Assembly (NCBI GenBank): GCA_022776205.1
Contig: JALFIK010000002.1
Location: forward strand, 1 to 13,632
From: Eubacterium sp.
GTDB taxonomy: Bacteria; Bacillota; Clostridia; Lachnospirales; Lachnospiraceae
Direction: 5' to 3'
DNA: 13,632 bases
A model generated the notes under the pieces. The model made no database searches. It had not been told where the DNA came from and saw nothing but the letters and a program-made list of their open reading frames with translations. The position numbers were made by a program, and so were the translations under genes. This document shows, piece by piece, positions 1 through 6,596 of this stretch; within the stretch, counting starts at the first letter, position 1, and each line of letters begins with the position of its first letter.

Positions 1-173
1 TTGCGTCAGATTAATTAAACATAATCCTTCTGTGAAAAAACAAAAGTGCGTAAAAATTGCGTCAAAGATTTTTTTTACCTGCTAAAACCCGCATGAGCAG
101 AAGGTATGAAAAAATACTTCGCTTCTCAGATGGGAATGTAATCCCGATTTTGCAAATCTTAAATAAGAACCTT
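1..173. other. Gene-poor left edge with repeated TGCGT motifs
   Basis: No supportable gene is visible here. TTGCGTCA occurs at 1-8 and again at 57-64, with a related GTGCGTA at 46-52. There is a small imperfect hairpin with arms CTGCT (79-83) and AGCAG (96-100). A short open frame on the minus strand runs off the left edge, but it has no start codon or ribosome binding site, so I do not call it. The stretch may be the 3' flank of a gene outside the window. Confidence 0.4.
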
Positions 174-209
174 AAAACCCTTGAAAATCCAGTATTTTCA
201 AGGGTTTTT
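174..209 (+). terminator. Strong intrinsic terminator
   Basis: AAAACCCTTGAAAAT (174-188) pairs perfectly with 194-208 around the 5-nt loop CCAGT, giving a 15-bp stem that ends in five T. The A-rich 5' arm means it could act in both directions. No gene that it closes lies within the window. A TATAAT box follows at 211-216 and could be the -10 of the next gene, but no matching -35 is visible. Confidence 0.8.
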
Positions 210-309
210 ATATAATAGGAAAGTCCCTGAATAGGCTATGAAGCGGGAAATATCAGATTATTGTAATATAAAAAATATGAAGGAGAGAGTAAGACTGGAG
301 GAAAAATCA

Positions 310-1401
310 GTGTCAGAATTGATGGATTTACAGAGATATCTAACAGCCGGTGTAGAAAATCTTATGAAGAATATAGTAAAAGTTTCTTTGAAGAATCCGG
401 CACAAGGTATTTTTATGAGCAGATTTGTAAAGACAGTCCAGGAAGCATCCAGGAAACGTCTTCTACTGGAAAAGGGGGGAGAACATGTTCCCGCCTTTCT
501 GATTGCAAGTATTACAAGTAATTGTAATCTTCATTGTAACGGATGCTATGCCAGAGCGATTCATTCCTGTACAGATACAGGTTCGGTTGAACAGCTTTCT
601 GCACAAGAGTGGGGGCGGATTTTTAACGAGGCAGAAGAACTGGGAATCAGTTTTATCATTCTTGCGGGCGGTGAACCTATGATTCGCCGAGATGTCATTG
701 AAATGGCCGGAAGTAACAGAAAAATACTGTTCCCAATTTTTACAAACGGAACACTGTTCGATGATACATATATCCTTTTGCTGAAGAAAAATAGAAATCT
801 TATTCCGATATTTAGTATTGAAGGAAAAGAAAGAAAGACCGATGCCAGAAGAGGAGGAGGGGTATATGGGAAAGTGTTGTCTGCGATGGAAAAACTACAA
901 AAGGAAAAACTTTTGTTTGCTTCTTCCGTCACGGTGACAAAGGACAATCTGGAAGAAGTTACATCAGATTCCTTTGTAAAAAGACTCGAAGAACGAGGAT
1001 GCAGGGCACTTTTCTTTGTTGAATTTGTGCCGATGGAACCGGAACTAAAGATTCTTGCACCGGGAGAAAAAGAACGAGAATATCTGGATTATCATCTTGC
1101 AAAAATCAGAAATCAGTACCCGAATATGATTTTTTTATCTTTTCCGGGGGACGAAAAGGCTGCTGGTGGCTGTATTGCTGCAGGCAGAGGTTTCTTTCAT
1201 ATTAATTCACACGGCGGTGCGGAACCATGCCCGTTTTCCCCTTATTTTGATGTGAATGTAAGAGAATCTTCTTTGCGGGAAGCACTTCATTCTGATCTGT
1301 TTATGAAATTACAGGCTAGTGGGACACTGACGGAAAACCATGTTGGCGGGTGTGTTTTATTTGAGAACAGTGATAAGGTGGAATCCCTGATTCATGAATA
1401 G
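310..1401 (+). CDS. Radical SAM protein with SPASM-like C-terminal cysteines
   Basis: A radical S-adenosylmethionine enzyme that would use a [4Fe-4S] cluster to cleave SAM; its substrate is unknown. From a GTG start at 310 it has 363 residues. The cluster motif CxxxCxxC is C72, C76, C79, followed by Y80, and the GGEP SAM-contact motif is at 120-123. Three further cysteines (C288, C307 in EPCPFSP, C348 in GGC) suggest a reduced SPASM-like auxiliary iron-sulfur site. I prefer GTG at 310 because CTGGAGG (295-301) lies 8 nt upstream. ATG codons at 238 and 277 in the same frame have no comparable ribosome binding site and would give 387 or 374 residues. It is followed closely by an acetyltransferase gene with no terminator between them, so the two are probably co-transcribed. 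I see no small peptide precursor gene nearby, so a RiPP-maturase role is not supported by context. Confidence 0.85.
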   Translation: MSELMDLQRYLTAGVENLMKNIVKVSLKNPAQGIFMSRFVKTVQEASRKRLLLEKGGEHVPAFLIASITSNCNLHCNGCYARAIHSCTDTGSVEQLSAQEWGRIFNEAEELGISFIILAGGEPMIRRDVIEMAGSNRKILFPIFTNGTLFDDTYILLLKKNRNLIPIFSIEGKERKTDARRGGGVYGKVLSAMEKLQKEKLLFASSVTVTKDNLEEVTSDSFVKRLEERGCRALFFVEFVPMEPELKILAPGEKEREYLDYHLAKIRNQYPNMIFLSFPGDEKAAGGCIAAGRGFFHINSHGGAEPCPFSPYFDVNVRESSLREALHSDLFMKLQASGTLTENHVGGCVLFENSDKVESLIHE

Positions 1402-1454
1402 AAAAAATTTGATTTTTGAAACATATTCTTTTTATTGTGGATTGGAGGATGAAA

Positions 1455-2012
1455 ATGACGATTGATAAAGTGACGGTTGCAGATGCCGGAGAGCTCCTTA
1501 AGATATATGCTCCTTATGTTGAAGATACAGCAATCTCATTTGAATACCTGGTTCCGTCGATTGAGGAGTTTAAAAATAGAATTGAGAATATTTCTGCCAA
1601 GTATCCATATATTAAAGCTGTGGAATCAAATGAGATTGTAGGATATGCTTATGCGGATACATTTAAAGGGAGAGAAGCCTATGACTGGTCGGTGGAAACG
1701 ACGATTTATGTAAGAAAAGATTGTAAAAGAATGGGTATAGGGCGGGAACTGTACAGCCGGCTGGAACAGTCTTTGCGAACAATGGGAATACGAAACATGA
1801 ATGCCTGCATTGCCATCCCGGTTGAAGAAGATGAACATTTAAATGATGACAGTTTTAATTTCCATAAGACCATGGGTTTTTCTTTGGTTGGGCACTTTCA
1901 TAACAGCGGGTACAAGTTTGACCGGTGGTATGACATGATCTGGATGGAAAAAATAATCGGTTCCCATGACAAAAAACCGGAGACAGTACGATTTGGAAAT
2001 TGGAATCTTTAA
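1455..2012 (+). CDS. GNAT N-acetyltransferase, phosphinothricin-acetyltransferase-like
   Basis: A GCN5-related acetyltransferase that would transfer an acetyl group from acetyl-CoA to a small amine; 185 residues, a normal length for the PAT/MnaT-like group. Supporting features are the N-terminal IYAPYVEDTAISFE segment (about 17-30), typical of phosphinothricin/methionine-sulfoximine acetyltransferases, and the acetyl-CoA loop RMGIGR at 92-97. The C-terminal part has FHKTMGF and a GHFHNSGYKFDRWYD stretch, also usual for this group. The start at 1455 is chosen because GGAGG (1444-1448) is 6 nt upstream. The in-frame ATG at 1416 has no ribosome binding site, and ATG 1449 is too close. It lies 53 nt after the radical SAM gene and is likely in the same transcript. 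The family assignment is firm, but the natural substrate (an amino-acid analogue, an antibiotic or a metabolite) cannot be told from sequence. Confidence 0.88.
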   Translation: MTIDKVTVADAGELLKIYAPYVEDTAISFEYLVPSIEEFKNRIENISAKYPYIKAVESNEIVGYAYADTFKGREAYDWSVETTIYVRKDCKRMGIGRELYSRLEQSLRTMGIRNMNACIAIPVEEDEHLNDDSFNFHKTMGFSLVGHFHNSGYKFDRWYDMIWMEKIIGSHDKKPETVRFGNWNL

Positions 2013-2148
2013 TGTAGATTGCGGTGTTTTGATTGTTAAGACTGGCATGGTAAGATTCATGGACACTGTCCTTGGTTTCGCAGTGATAATCTGGGAAGTT
2101 ATGTAAAACATTCGAAAACATCTGGTGTAGAAAAAAATAAGAATTAAG

Positions 2149-2189
2149 AATAGTTTCAGGAGATGACGATTCTCCTGGGACTATTTTTT
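2149..2189 (+). terminator. Intrinsic terminator after the acetyltransferase
   Basis: AATAGT (2149-2154), two U-G wobble pairs, and CAGGAGA (2157-2163) form a 15-pair stem with 2171-2185 around a 7-nt loop, followed by TTTT. It lies 137 nt after the acetyltransferase stop. The DNA between holds only a short open stretch (ATG 2048 to TAA 2105) that I do not recognise. Confidence 0.75.
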
Positions 2190-2241
2190 ATATTAAGGTA
2201 TTTGCTTAGAAAAGAAGATGATTTAAGGGGGGAGAGGGAAA

Positions 2242-2772
2242 ATGAATTTTTTAAATTTTAATTCACAAAAATGTACGTTGTGCGGGATTTGCATAGAAAA
2301 ATGTCCTTTTGGAGCCCTGGTCATAGAGGGGGATGGAATAAAAGTTGGTGATTCCTGTCGTATGTGTCGTTTGTGTACAAGGAGTTGTCCGGAAGATGCG
2401 ATTCAGTTTGAGCAAAAAGCAAAGGCATTTGAGGTAAATTATCAGGTGGATTGTGTAATCATCGGGGCAAAAGGAACCAGAGAAAACGCTGAAAAACTGC
2501 CGGAATACGGGGTCGATCATGTTTATGTATATGAACATGAAGGGTTTGAAGGCTTTTGGGAAGATTGTTATACCGATGCATTTGCCGACTGTATTTGTGC
2601 AAGAAAACCAAGTTCGGTTCTTATTGGTGCGACTGCCCTCGGCGGAGAGCTTGCTTTTACCCGACCTATGGTCGAACAGGGATTTGGTGATAATGCTCAC
2701 CAGATCGGACTTTCCGGGCGTACAGTCCGACGCGTCATATTATGTCCAATTTATATGAAATCTGTTATCTGA
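2242..2772 (+). pseudogene. Ferredoxin-EtfA remnant with large internal deletions
   Basis: The intact relative would be an electron-transfer flavoprotein alpha subunit with an N-terminal 2x[4Fe-4S] ferredoxin domain, as used in clostridial electron bifurcation. The ferredoxin part is complete: C11, C14, C17, C21-P and C39, C42, C45, C49-P. After about residue 70, a piece of the EtfA alpha/beta domain follows (VDCVIIGA to SSVLIGATALG, roughly 76-134). It then jumps directly to sequence typical of the FAD-binding C-terminus (TRPMVEQGFGDNAHQIGLSG, about 139-158) and loses homology after TVRR. Family members are usually near 400 residues and this frame has 176, so roughly half is missing, yet the frame is open across the two internal joins. 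No EtfB gene is adjacent. It has a good ribosome binding site (GGGGGGAGAGGG before 2242). A residual ferredoxin function is possible, but a working EtfA is not. Recognisable homology ends near 2730 and the tail to 2772 is out-of-frame DNA of the next remnant. Confidence 0.72.
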
Positions 2773-3195
2773 TTATGATTGGAACGGCATCTGCCGCAGC
2801 ATTTGCAACCGGAGGCTCCACAATCCAGACATTATTTGGTGCCCCGTACTGGCTTTGTACTTTATTTTTTCTTTCAGCTTGCCTCTGTATCGGTTATGTA
2901 TCAGCATGTGGAAGCAGTTACAGATGTAAAGCAGATTAATCGGGCAGCCATTGGAATTTTCTTGTGCAATTTCCTTACCATGGAAATCTCTATTGTGGGT
3001 CTTCTGGCCGTTGTATTTGCGGCAGATCTTGCAACAGCGACAGTTCCGATGTTAACTTTAGTACAGCATGGTGTGGGAACAAAAATGATGACAGTTGTGA
3101 AAAAAGGATATGCATATCTGGGATATGCAGCGTTGATTACATTATTTATCCCATTTGTAATTCATGCGATCGGTACAAAGGGAAAAGAAATTTAA
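2742..3195 (+). pseudogene. YkvI-like membrane transporter remnant, frameshifted
   Basis: Two overlapping frames together encode one hydrophobic protein. The first (from ATG 2742) reads through IGTASAAAFATGGSTIQTLF and GAPYWLCTLF. At the T run near 2865-2871 one extra base shifts the reading, and the frame ending at 3195 continues with FQLASVSVMYQHVEAVTDV, several transmembrane stretches, VPMLTLVQHGVG and KKGYAYLGYAALITLFIPF. The GAPYW segment and the ending KKGY-x-YLGY with a last helix resemble YkvI-family (APC-superfamily-like) membrane proteins. About 150 residues remain where such proteins usually exceed 330, so internal segments are missing as well as the frame being broken. It starts where the EtfA remnant ends, without a normal 5' end. 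The family assignment is from memory of conserved phrases and is moderate. The frameshift alone could be a sequencing slip, but the missing segments could not. Confidence 0.6.
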
Positions 3196-3200
3196 CAAAG

Positions 3201-3244
3201 CAGGGAGCAAGTGGCATAAGATGCCGGTTGCTCCTGTCTTTTTT
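3201..3244 (+). terminator. Intrinsic terminator after the decayed region
   Basis: GGAGCAA (3204-3210) pairs with TTGCTCC (3228-3234) and GGCAT (3213-3217) pairs with ATGCC (3221-3225). A 2x2 internal loop separates the two stems, the apical loop is 3 nt, and TTTTTT runs 3239-3244. It sits 6 nt after the stop of the membrane-protein remnant, so the ancestral gene end is preserved. Confidence 0.75.
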
Positions 3245-3348
3245 GAATTAGTAAGGAAAAGAGTGGATACAAATGAAAAAATAGAATTTGTAACATGTTC
3301 TTTTGTAATGCCATATTATGATATAAAAAGAATGCAATGAGGTCAGCT

Positions 3349-3753
3349 ATGGATTATCATAAGACAGATTTTGGGCCGGATCCGGCTGTTTTTCCTGTTG
3401 AAATAGCAGCGATGAATAATCAGACATTTCGTACTGCTGTGTGGACAGGATGTTATATACAGATGACATTAATGAGTATTCCACCTTGTGGAGAGATTGG
3501 AATGGAAATTCACGAAGATACAGACCAGTATATCCGGGTTGAACAAGGATGTGCAACAGTCTGGATGGGAGAATGTAAAAATAAACTCGATTTCCAGAAA
3601 AGAGTGAGGAGAGGCGATGGTATTTTTATTCCTGCGGGAACCTGGCATAACATTTTAAATACAGGAAGACATTGTCTGAAAATTTCTTCCGTGTATGCCC
3701 CTCCGCATCATCCTGCAGGAACGGTCCAGTTTAGGAAAGAAGATGCCAGATAA
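3349..3753 (+). CDS. Small single-domain cupin protein
   Basis: A 134-residue cupin (double-stranded beta-helix) protein, probably metal-binding; its reaction or ligand is unknown. Cupin motif 1 is a degenerate form around GMEIHEDTDQYIRVEQG, with H followed by D/Q and E-x-G. Motif 2 is GDGIFIPAGTWHNILNTG, with the usual PxGxxHxxxN. No signal peptide is present, so it is cytosolic. ATG at 3349 is preferred to the in-frame ATG at 3337 because TGAGG (3338-3342) lies 6 nt before it. It stands alone after a terminator and faces the minus-strand L,D-transpeptidase-like gene with zero bases between the two stop codons. Cupins of this size include isomerase-like and sensor-like proteins, so no specific role is claimed. 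Confidence 0.85.
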   Translation: MDYHKTDFGPDPAVFPVEIAAMNNQTFRTAVWTGCYIQMTLMSIPPCGEIGMEIHEDTDQYIRVEQGCATVWMGECKNKLDFQKRVRRGDGIFIPAGTWHNILNTGRHCLKISSVYAPPHHPAGTVQFRKEDAR

Positions 3754-4275
3754 TCAGTGAATGTATATTTTTGTATTTTTGCTGCATTGTTTAAGAATAA
3801 TAAGCATGTTTTTTTGTGAGATGGCAATGCAGCCAGCAGTATAATAGTGTCCGGGAACCCTGCAGTGGAGGAAGATGGCGGATCCTCTATGAGGGTTTCC
3901 GGTTTTATTGTAATCTAATACAATGGCATACCGATAAGCTTCCGCATATTCAATAAGGTGTTCCCCCCGACAGGGATGAGGATGAAGAGACAGGTCGATT
4001 AACTGGTTGTATTCATAATCATCGCTGCACCAGTAGTGATTTTTTGTAATCTGTATATAATCGATAGAAGTTTCCGGGCGACATCCGGTACCAAAAGAAA
4101 AAAGAAAACTGTATTCCCCGGAAGGTGTTTTAAGATCCCCTTCCCTTTGTTTATGGATTCCGTTTTTTCCAACAAAGGCGGTACAGGATAACAGAGGAAT
4201 GAGATTCCCTTTTTTTTCATAGCAGGTAAGCAGAGCATCACTATTTCCAATATAATGCACATCAATATAATCCAT
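3754..4275 (-). CDS. L,D-transpeptidase (YkuD) catalytic domain protein
   Basis: A 173-residue protein with a YkuD fold, the domain that makes or alters 3-3 peptide cross-links in peptidoglycan through an acyl-cysteine intermediate. The active-site region is readable: H137 in IFLHC and C149 in TAGCIAI, with the upstream KTPSGEYSF segment (49-57) typical of the domain. No signal peptide or N-terminal membrane segment is visible, which is odd for an enzyme acting on the wall. It may be exported by another route or act on another substrate. AAGGAGA lies 8 nt before the ATG at 4275, so the start is well supported. Its gene abuts the cupin gene tail to tail and diverges from the riboswitch operon. 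A promoter candidate lies at 4305-4333. Confidence 0.85.
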   Translation of the reverse strand: MDYIDVHYIGNSDALLTCYEKKGNLIPLLSCTAFVGKNGIHKQREGDLKTPSGEYSFLFSFGTGCRPETSIDYIQITKNHYWCSDDYEYNQLIDLSLHPHPCRGEHLIEYAEAYRYAIVLDYNKTGNPHRGSAIFLHCRVPGHYYTAGCIAISQKNMLIILKQCSKNTKIYIH

Positions 4276-4304
4276 GATAAACTCTCCTTCATCCGGATAT
4301 TATT

Positions 4305-4333
4305 AGTATATGTGTGGGATTATTTTATGATAA
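4305..4333 (-). promoter_or_regulatory. Candidate promoter for the L,D-transpeptidase gene
   Basis: Reading the minus strand, TTATCA (plus 4328-4333) and TATACT (plus 4305-4310) are 17 bp apart, about 30 bp upstream of the gene start. The -10 matches consensus at 5 of 6 positions and the -35 at 4 of 6. Confidence 0.45.
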
Positions 4334-4411
4334 AAAAAGGGGGCTGATCCGGTTAGTGTTGTGTTTTTTAAAAATATTAAGTTATATTTTTACTATTTAT
4401 AAAAGAAAATA

Positions 4412-4440
4412 TTGTAATTTTTTATGTGGTATGTTATACT
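4412..4440 (+). promoter_or_regulatory. Sigma70-type promoter of the B12 riboswitch operon
   Basis: TTGTAA (4412-4417) and TATACT (4435-4440) are separated by exactly 17 bp. The expected start near 4447 is about 26 nt upstream of the cobalamin aptamer, so the whole aptamer is transcribed. Confidence 0.7.
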
Positions 4441-4472
4441 ATATTTACAATTATTACAAAATCAAATAACAA

Positions 4473-4645
4473 TAGTCGGTGCCGTGGAAGGAACGGAGAA
4501 TAGGGAAACAGGTTAGAATCCTGTGCGATCTCGTCACTGTATGCAGAGAGTTTTGCCATGATGTCACTGAACCGAATGGTTTGGGAAGGCGGCAATTATT
4601 GGATTGTAGAACTTTTTCACTGCGAGCCAGGAGACCTGCCGGCTA
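4473..4645 (+). promoter_or_regulatory. Cobalamin riboswitch aptamer
   Basis: The leader carries the recognisable conserved pieces of an adenosylcobalamin-type riboswitch in order: GGTGCC (4478-4483), AATAGGGAAACAGGTTAGAATCC (starting at 4500; GGTGA-like variant GGTTA), CACTGT, and the 3' B12 box GCCAGGAGACCTGCC (4626-4640). A closing helix can be drawn between TAGTCGG (4473-4479) and CCGGCTA (4639-4645). It precedes a cobaltochelatase-like gene and an iron/B12-type ABC transporter, which fits repression when cobalamin is plentiful. An open reading frame runs through this region in frame with the chelatase, but it is not a real extension. Confidence 0.92.
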
Positions 4646-4703
4646 TGGTACGGGAATGACAGATTCCAGATCACGAGGGTTTGATTGTACCGAGAATTTT
4701 TAC

Positions 4704-4740
4704 AATCCAACTGCATCTTTGCGTTGGATTTTGTCTTTTT
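4704..4740 (+). terminator. Riboswitch expression-platform terminator
   Basis: AATCCAAC (4704-4711) pairs with GTTGGATT (4723-4730), with inner pairs GCA (4713-4715) and TGC (4720-4722), followed by TTGTCTTTTT. The 5' arm is also complementary to TTGGATTGTA at 4599-4608 in the aptamer region, so terminator and antiterminator would be mutually exclusive. This points to transcriptional control by B12. Confidence 0.75.
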
Positions 4741-4796
4741 CGCATTCTATATTTGGTTTTGTTGCATTATTTTTTAGAAAGGAAAGGACAAGAAAG

Positions 4797-5993
4797 ATGA
4801 AGAAGAAATTTGCAGTTTGTTTATGTGCATCGGCGATGGCAGTGACTCTCGTCACGGGATGTGGAAGCAGTGGTACCGGTGACCGGGCGGAGGCGACCAC
4901 ACAGGTGATGGAAAGTGTCGATGCTGATCAGAAAGCGGCTGATCATGTTGCCTCGTTAATTGATGCCATTTATGTTCAGGAACGAAATGATCAGACTGAT
5001 GAACAGTGTAAAGAGGCGAAGGAAGCATGGGATGAGCTGACTGATAAACAAAAAGAAATGGTGGAAGGCGAGAATGCGGATCCTGATTACTTCGGAAGGG
5101 ATACAGGAGATGCCTCCCAGGATGATCCTCTTAACGATGACGGAATTGGGGAGAACGAACTTCTCGTCGTAAGTTTCGGAACTTCTTTTAATGACAGTCG
5201 TGTGAAGGATGTGAAAGGAATTGAAGATGCTCTGCAGAAGGCATATCCGGACTGGTCTGTAAGAAGAGCATTTACTGCACAGATTATCATTAATCATATT
5301 CAGGCAAGAGACGGGGAAGCAATCGATAATATGCAACAGGCATTAGATCGTGCCGTATCCAATGGTGTGAAGAATCTTGTGATTCAGCCGACCCATCTGA
5401 TGCATGGTGCAGAATATGATGAGTTAATGGAAGCGGTGGATTCTTATACAGATAAATTTGAATCTGTAAAAATTGCGGAACCATTACTTGGCGAAGTTGG
5501 ATCTGACGTAAAATCTTTAAATAGTGATAAAGAAGCCGTTGCAAAGGCTGTTACAGAAAAAGCAGTGGAAACTGCAGGTTATGACGACTTAACAGCAGCA
5601 AAAGAAGATGGAACTGCGTTTGTATTTATGGGACATGGTACTTCTCATGAAGCAAGTATTTCATATACTCAGATGCAGGCACAGATGGATGAACTGGGAT
5701 ATGATAACGTATTTATCGGAACTGTAGAAGGAAAACCATCGGATACTGCATGTGAAGCTATCATTAAGAAAGTAGCAGATGCAGGTTACAAGAAAGTGAT
5801 CCTTCGTCCTCTGATGGTAGTAGCAGGTGATCATGCGAACAACGATATGGCCGGTGATGAAGAAGATTCCTGGAAGAGCCAGTTTAATGCTTCCGGCAAA
5901 TTTGAAAGTGTTGATGCACAGATTGCGGGACTGGGTGAGATTGATGCAATCCAGCAGCTTTATGTTGATCATACGGCAGCGGTGATCAAATAG
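4797..5993 (+). CDS. Lipoprotein with CbiK-type cobaltochelatase domain
   Basis: The C-terminal domain (about residues 115-398) is a CbiK-family anaerobic chelatase, known for inserting Co2+ into sirohydrochlorin without ATP. Readable motifs are LLVVSFGTSFNDSR, THLMHGAEYDEL (199-210; H200, H203), MGHGTSHEA (H280 and H284) and VAGDHANNDMAGDEEDSWK (from residue 342; H346), the histidines typical of metal and tetrapyrrole handling in the family. The N-terminus is a lipoprotein signal: three lysines, a hydrophobic stretch and lipobox VTGC with C22. Between them, residues about 45-95 form a helical segment (VASLIDAIYVQE, AKEAWDELTDKQKEMVEG) like small helical modules seen in cell-surface proteins. 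The ATG at 4797 is the true start: it has AAAGGA upstream and begins the signal peptide, whereas the longer open frame from 4479 runs through the riboswitch. As a lipoprotein it would act outside the membrane, unlike cytoplasmic CbiK. The direction of the reaction and the metal are open. Confidence 0.92.
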   Translation: MKKKFAVCLCASAMAVTLVTGCGSSGTGDRAEATTQVMESVDADQKAADHVASLIDAIYVQERNDQTDEQCKEAKEAWDELTDKQKEMVEGENADPDYFGRDTGDASQDDPLNDDGIGENELLVVSFGTSFNDSRVKDVKGIEDALQKAYPDWSVRRAFTAQIIINHIQARDGEAIDNMQQALDRAVSNGVKNLVIQPTHLMHGAEYDELMEAVDSYTDKFESVKIAEPLLGEVGSDVKSLNSDKEAVAKAVTEKAVETAGYDDLTAAKEDGTAFVFMGHGTSHEASISYTQMQAQMDELGYDNVFIGTVEGKPSDTACEAIIKKVADAGYKKVILRPLMVVAGDHANNDMAGDEEDSWKSQFNASGKFESVDAQIAGLGEIDAIQQLYVDHTAAVIK

Positions 5994-6037
5994 ATGAATG
6001 ATCCGGAAGTATCACAGGAAGGAATGGAATATTATAG

Positions 6038-6568
6038 ATGAAGAAAAAAATAGTTGCACTGCTTTGTATTGTAATGGTCTTTGGAACAATGATAGCCGGA
6101 TGTGGAAGTTCTGGTGATAAGACACAGACGGAAAATACTTCATCAGAAGTGACCACCCAGGTTTCTGAGGAGACACCGGTTGCTCTTGCCGATGGAACAT
6201 ATACTGCAGAATTTGATACAGACAGTAAGATGTTTCAGGATAATCCTGCCTTTGAAGGAAATGGTATCCTCACTGTAAAAGACGGGAAGATGACGATACA
6301 TATTGCACTTCAGTCCAGGAACATCGTGAATCTGTATCCGGGGCTTGCTAAAGATGCTCAGAAAGAAGGGGCAGAGCTTTTACAACCGGTGGTGGATACG
6401 ATAACATATGATGACGGATCGGAACCGGAAGAAGTGAATGGATTCGATGTCCCTGTTCCGGCACTTGATAAGGAGTTTGATCTGGCTCTTATAGGTACGA
6501 AGGGAAAATGGTACGATCATAAAGTCTGTGTTTCAAACCCTGTGAAAGTTGATGAGAAACAGGAGTAA
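6038..6568 (+). CDS. Surface lipoprotein, possible NEAT-like ligand-binding domain
   Basis: A 176-residue predicted lipoprotein with lipobox MIAGC (C22) and a Thr/Ser/Glu-rich linker (about 25-50). The rest looks like a single beta-rich domain: ADGTYTAEFDTDSKMF, GNGILTVKDGKMTIHIAL, SRNIVNLYPG, FDVPVPALDKEFDLAL and WYDHKVCVSNP. The next gene's protein carries parallel phrases (DGIYEMEI, KLVVKDGR, FEIPV, HEVEYTMIF), so the two appear to be paralogous domains. The order of blocks recalls NEAT-type heme-binding domains, but I cannot confirm that. It starts 44 nt after the chelatase gene, with AGGAAGG some 15 nt before the ATG, a weak spacing. In context it may bind the tetrapyrrole or metal handled by the chelatase and pass it to the ABC importer. 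It is followed by a GC-rich hairpin. Confidence 0.8.
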   Translation: MKKKIVALLCIVMVFGTMIAGCGSSGDKTQTENTSSEVTTQVSEETPVALADGTYTAEFDTDSKMFQDNPAFEGNGILTVKDGKMTIHIALQSRNIVNLYPGLAKDAQKEGAELLQPVVDTITYDDGSEPEEVNGFDVPVPALDKEFDLALIGTKGKWYDHKVCVSNPVKVDEKQE

Positions 6569-6596
6569 AAATAATAAAAATTAAGCAAATAGAACT

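Noticed and set aside
1..80. Minus-strand open frame that could be the tail of an integrase-like gene
   Set aside because: Short, low complexity, no start or motif, and it runs off the window. Nothing beyond a vague resemblance supports it.
238..309. An earlier ATG start for the radical SAM protein
   Set aside because: No ribosome binding site precedes 238 or 277, while GTG 310 has CTGGAGG at good spacing. The choice is still not proven.
2048..2107. Short plus-strand open stretch between the acetyltransferase and its terminator
   Set aside because: Only 19 codons with no ribosome binding site and no recognisable product. It may be a leftover gene end, but that cannot be supported.
1839..2121. 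Minus-strand open frames over the end of the acetyltransferase gene
   Set aside because: They are antisense to a clear GNAT gene, have no recognisable domain and overlap each other in two frames.
3288..3322. Possible promoter for the cupin gene (TTGTAA and TATTAT/TATGAT)
   Set aside because: The boxes are 20 or more bp apart, and no dyad or other feature explains such a spacing here.
4479..4796. A 106-codon N-terminal extension of the chelatase frame
   Set aside because: It lies across the cobalamin aptamer and terminator. The ATG at 4797 has a ribosome binding site and starts a clean lipoprotein signal.
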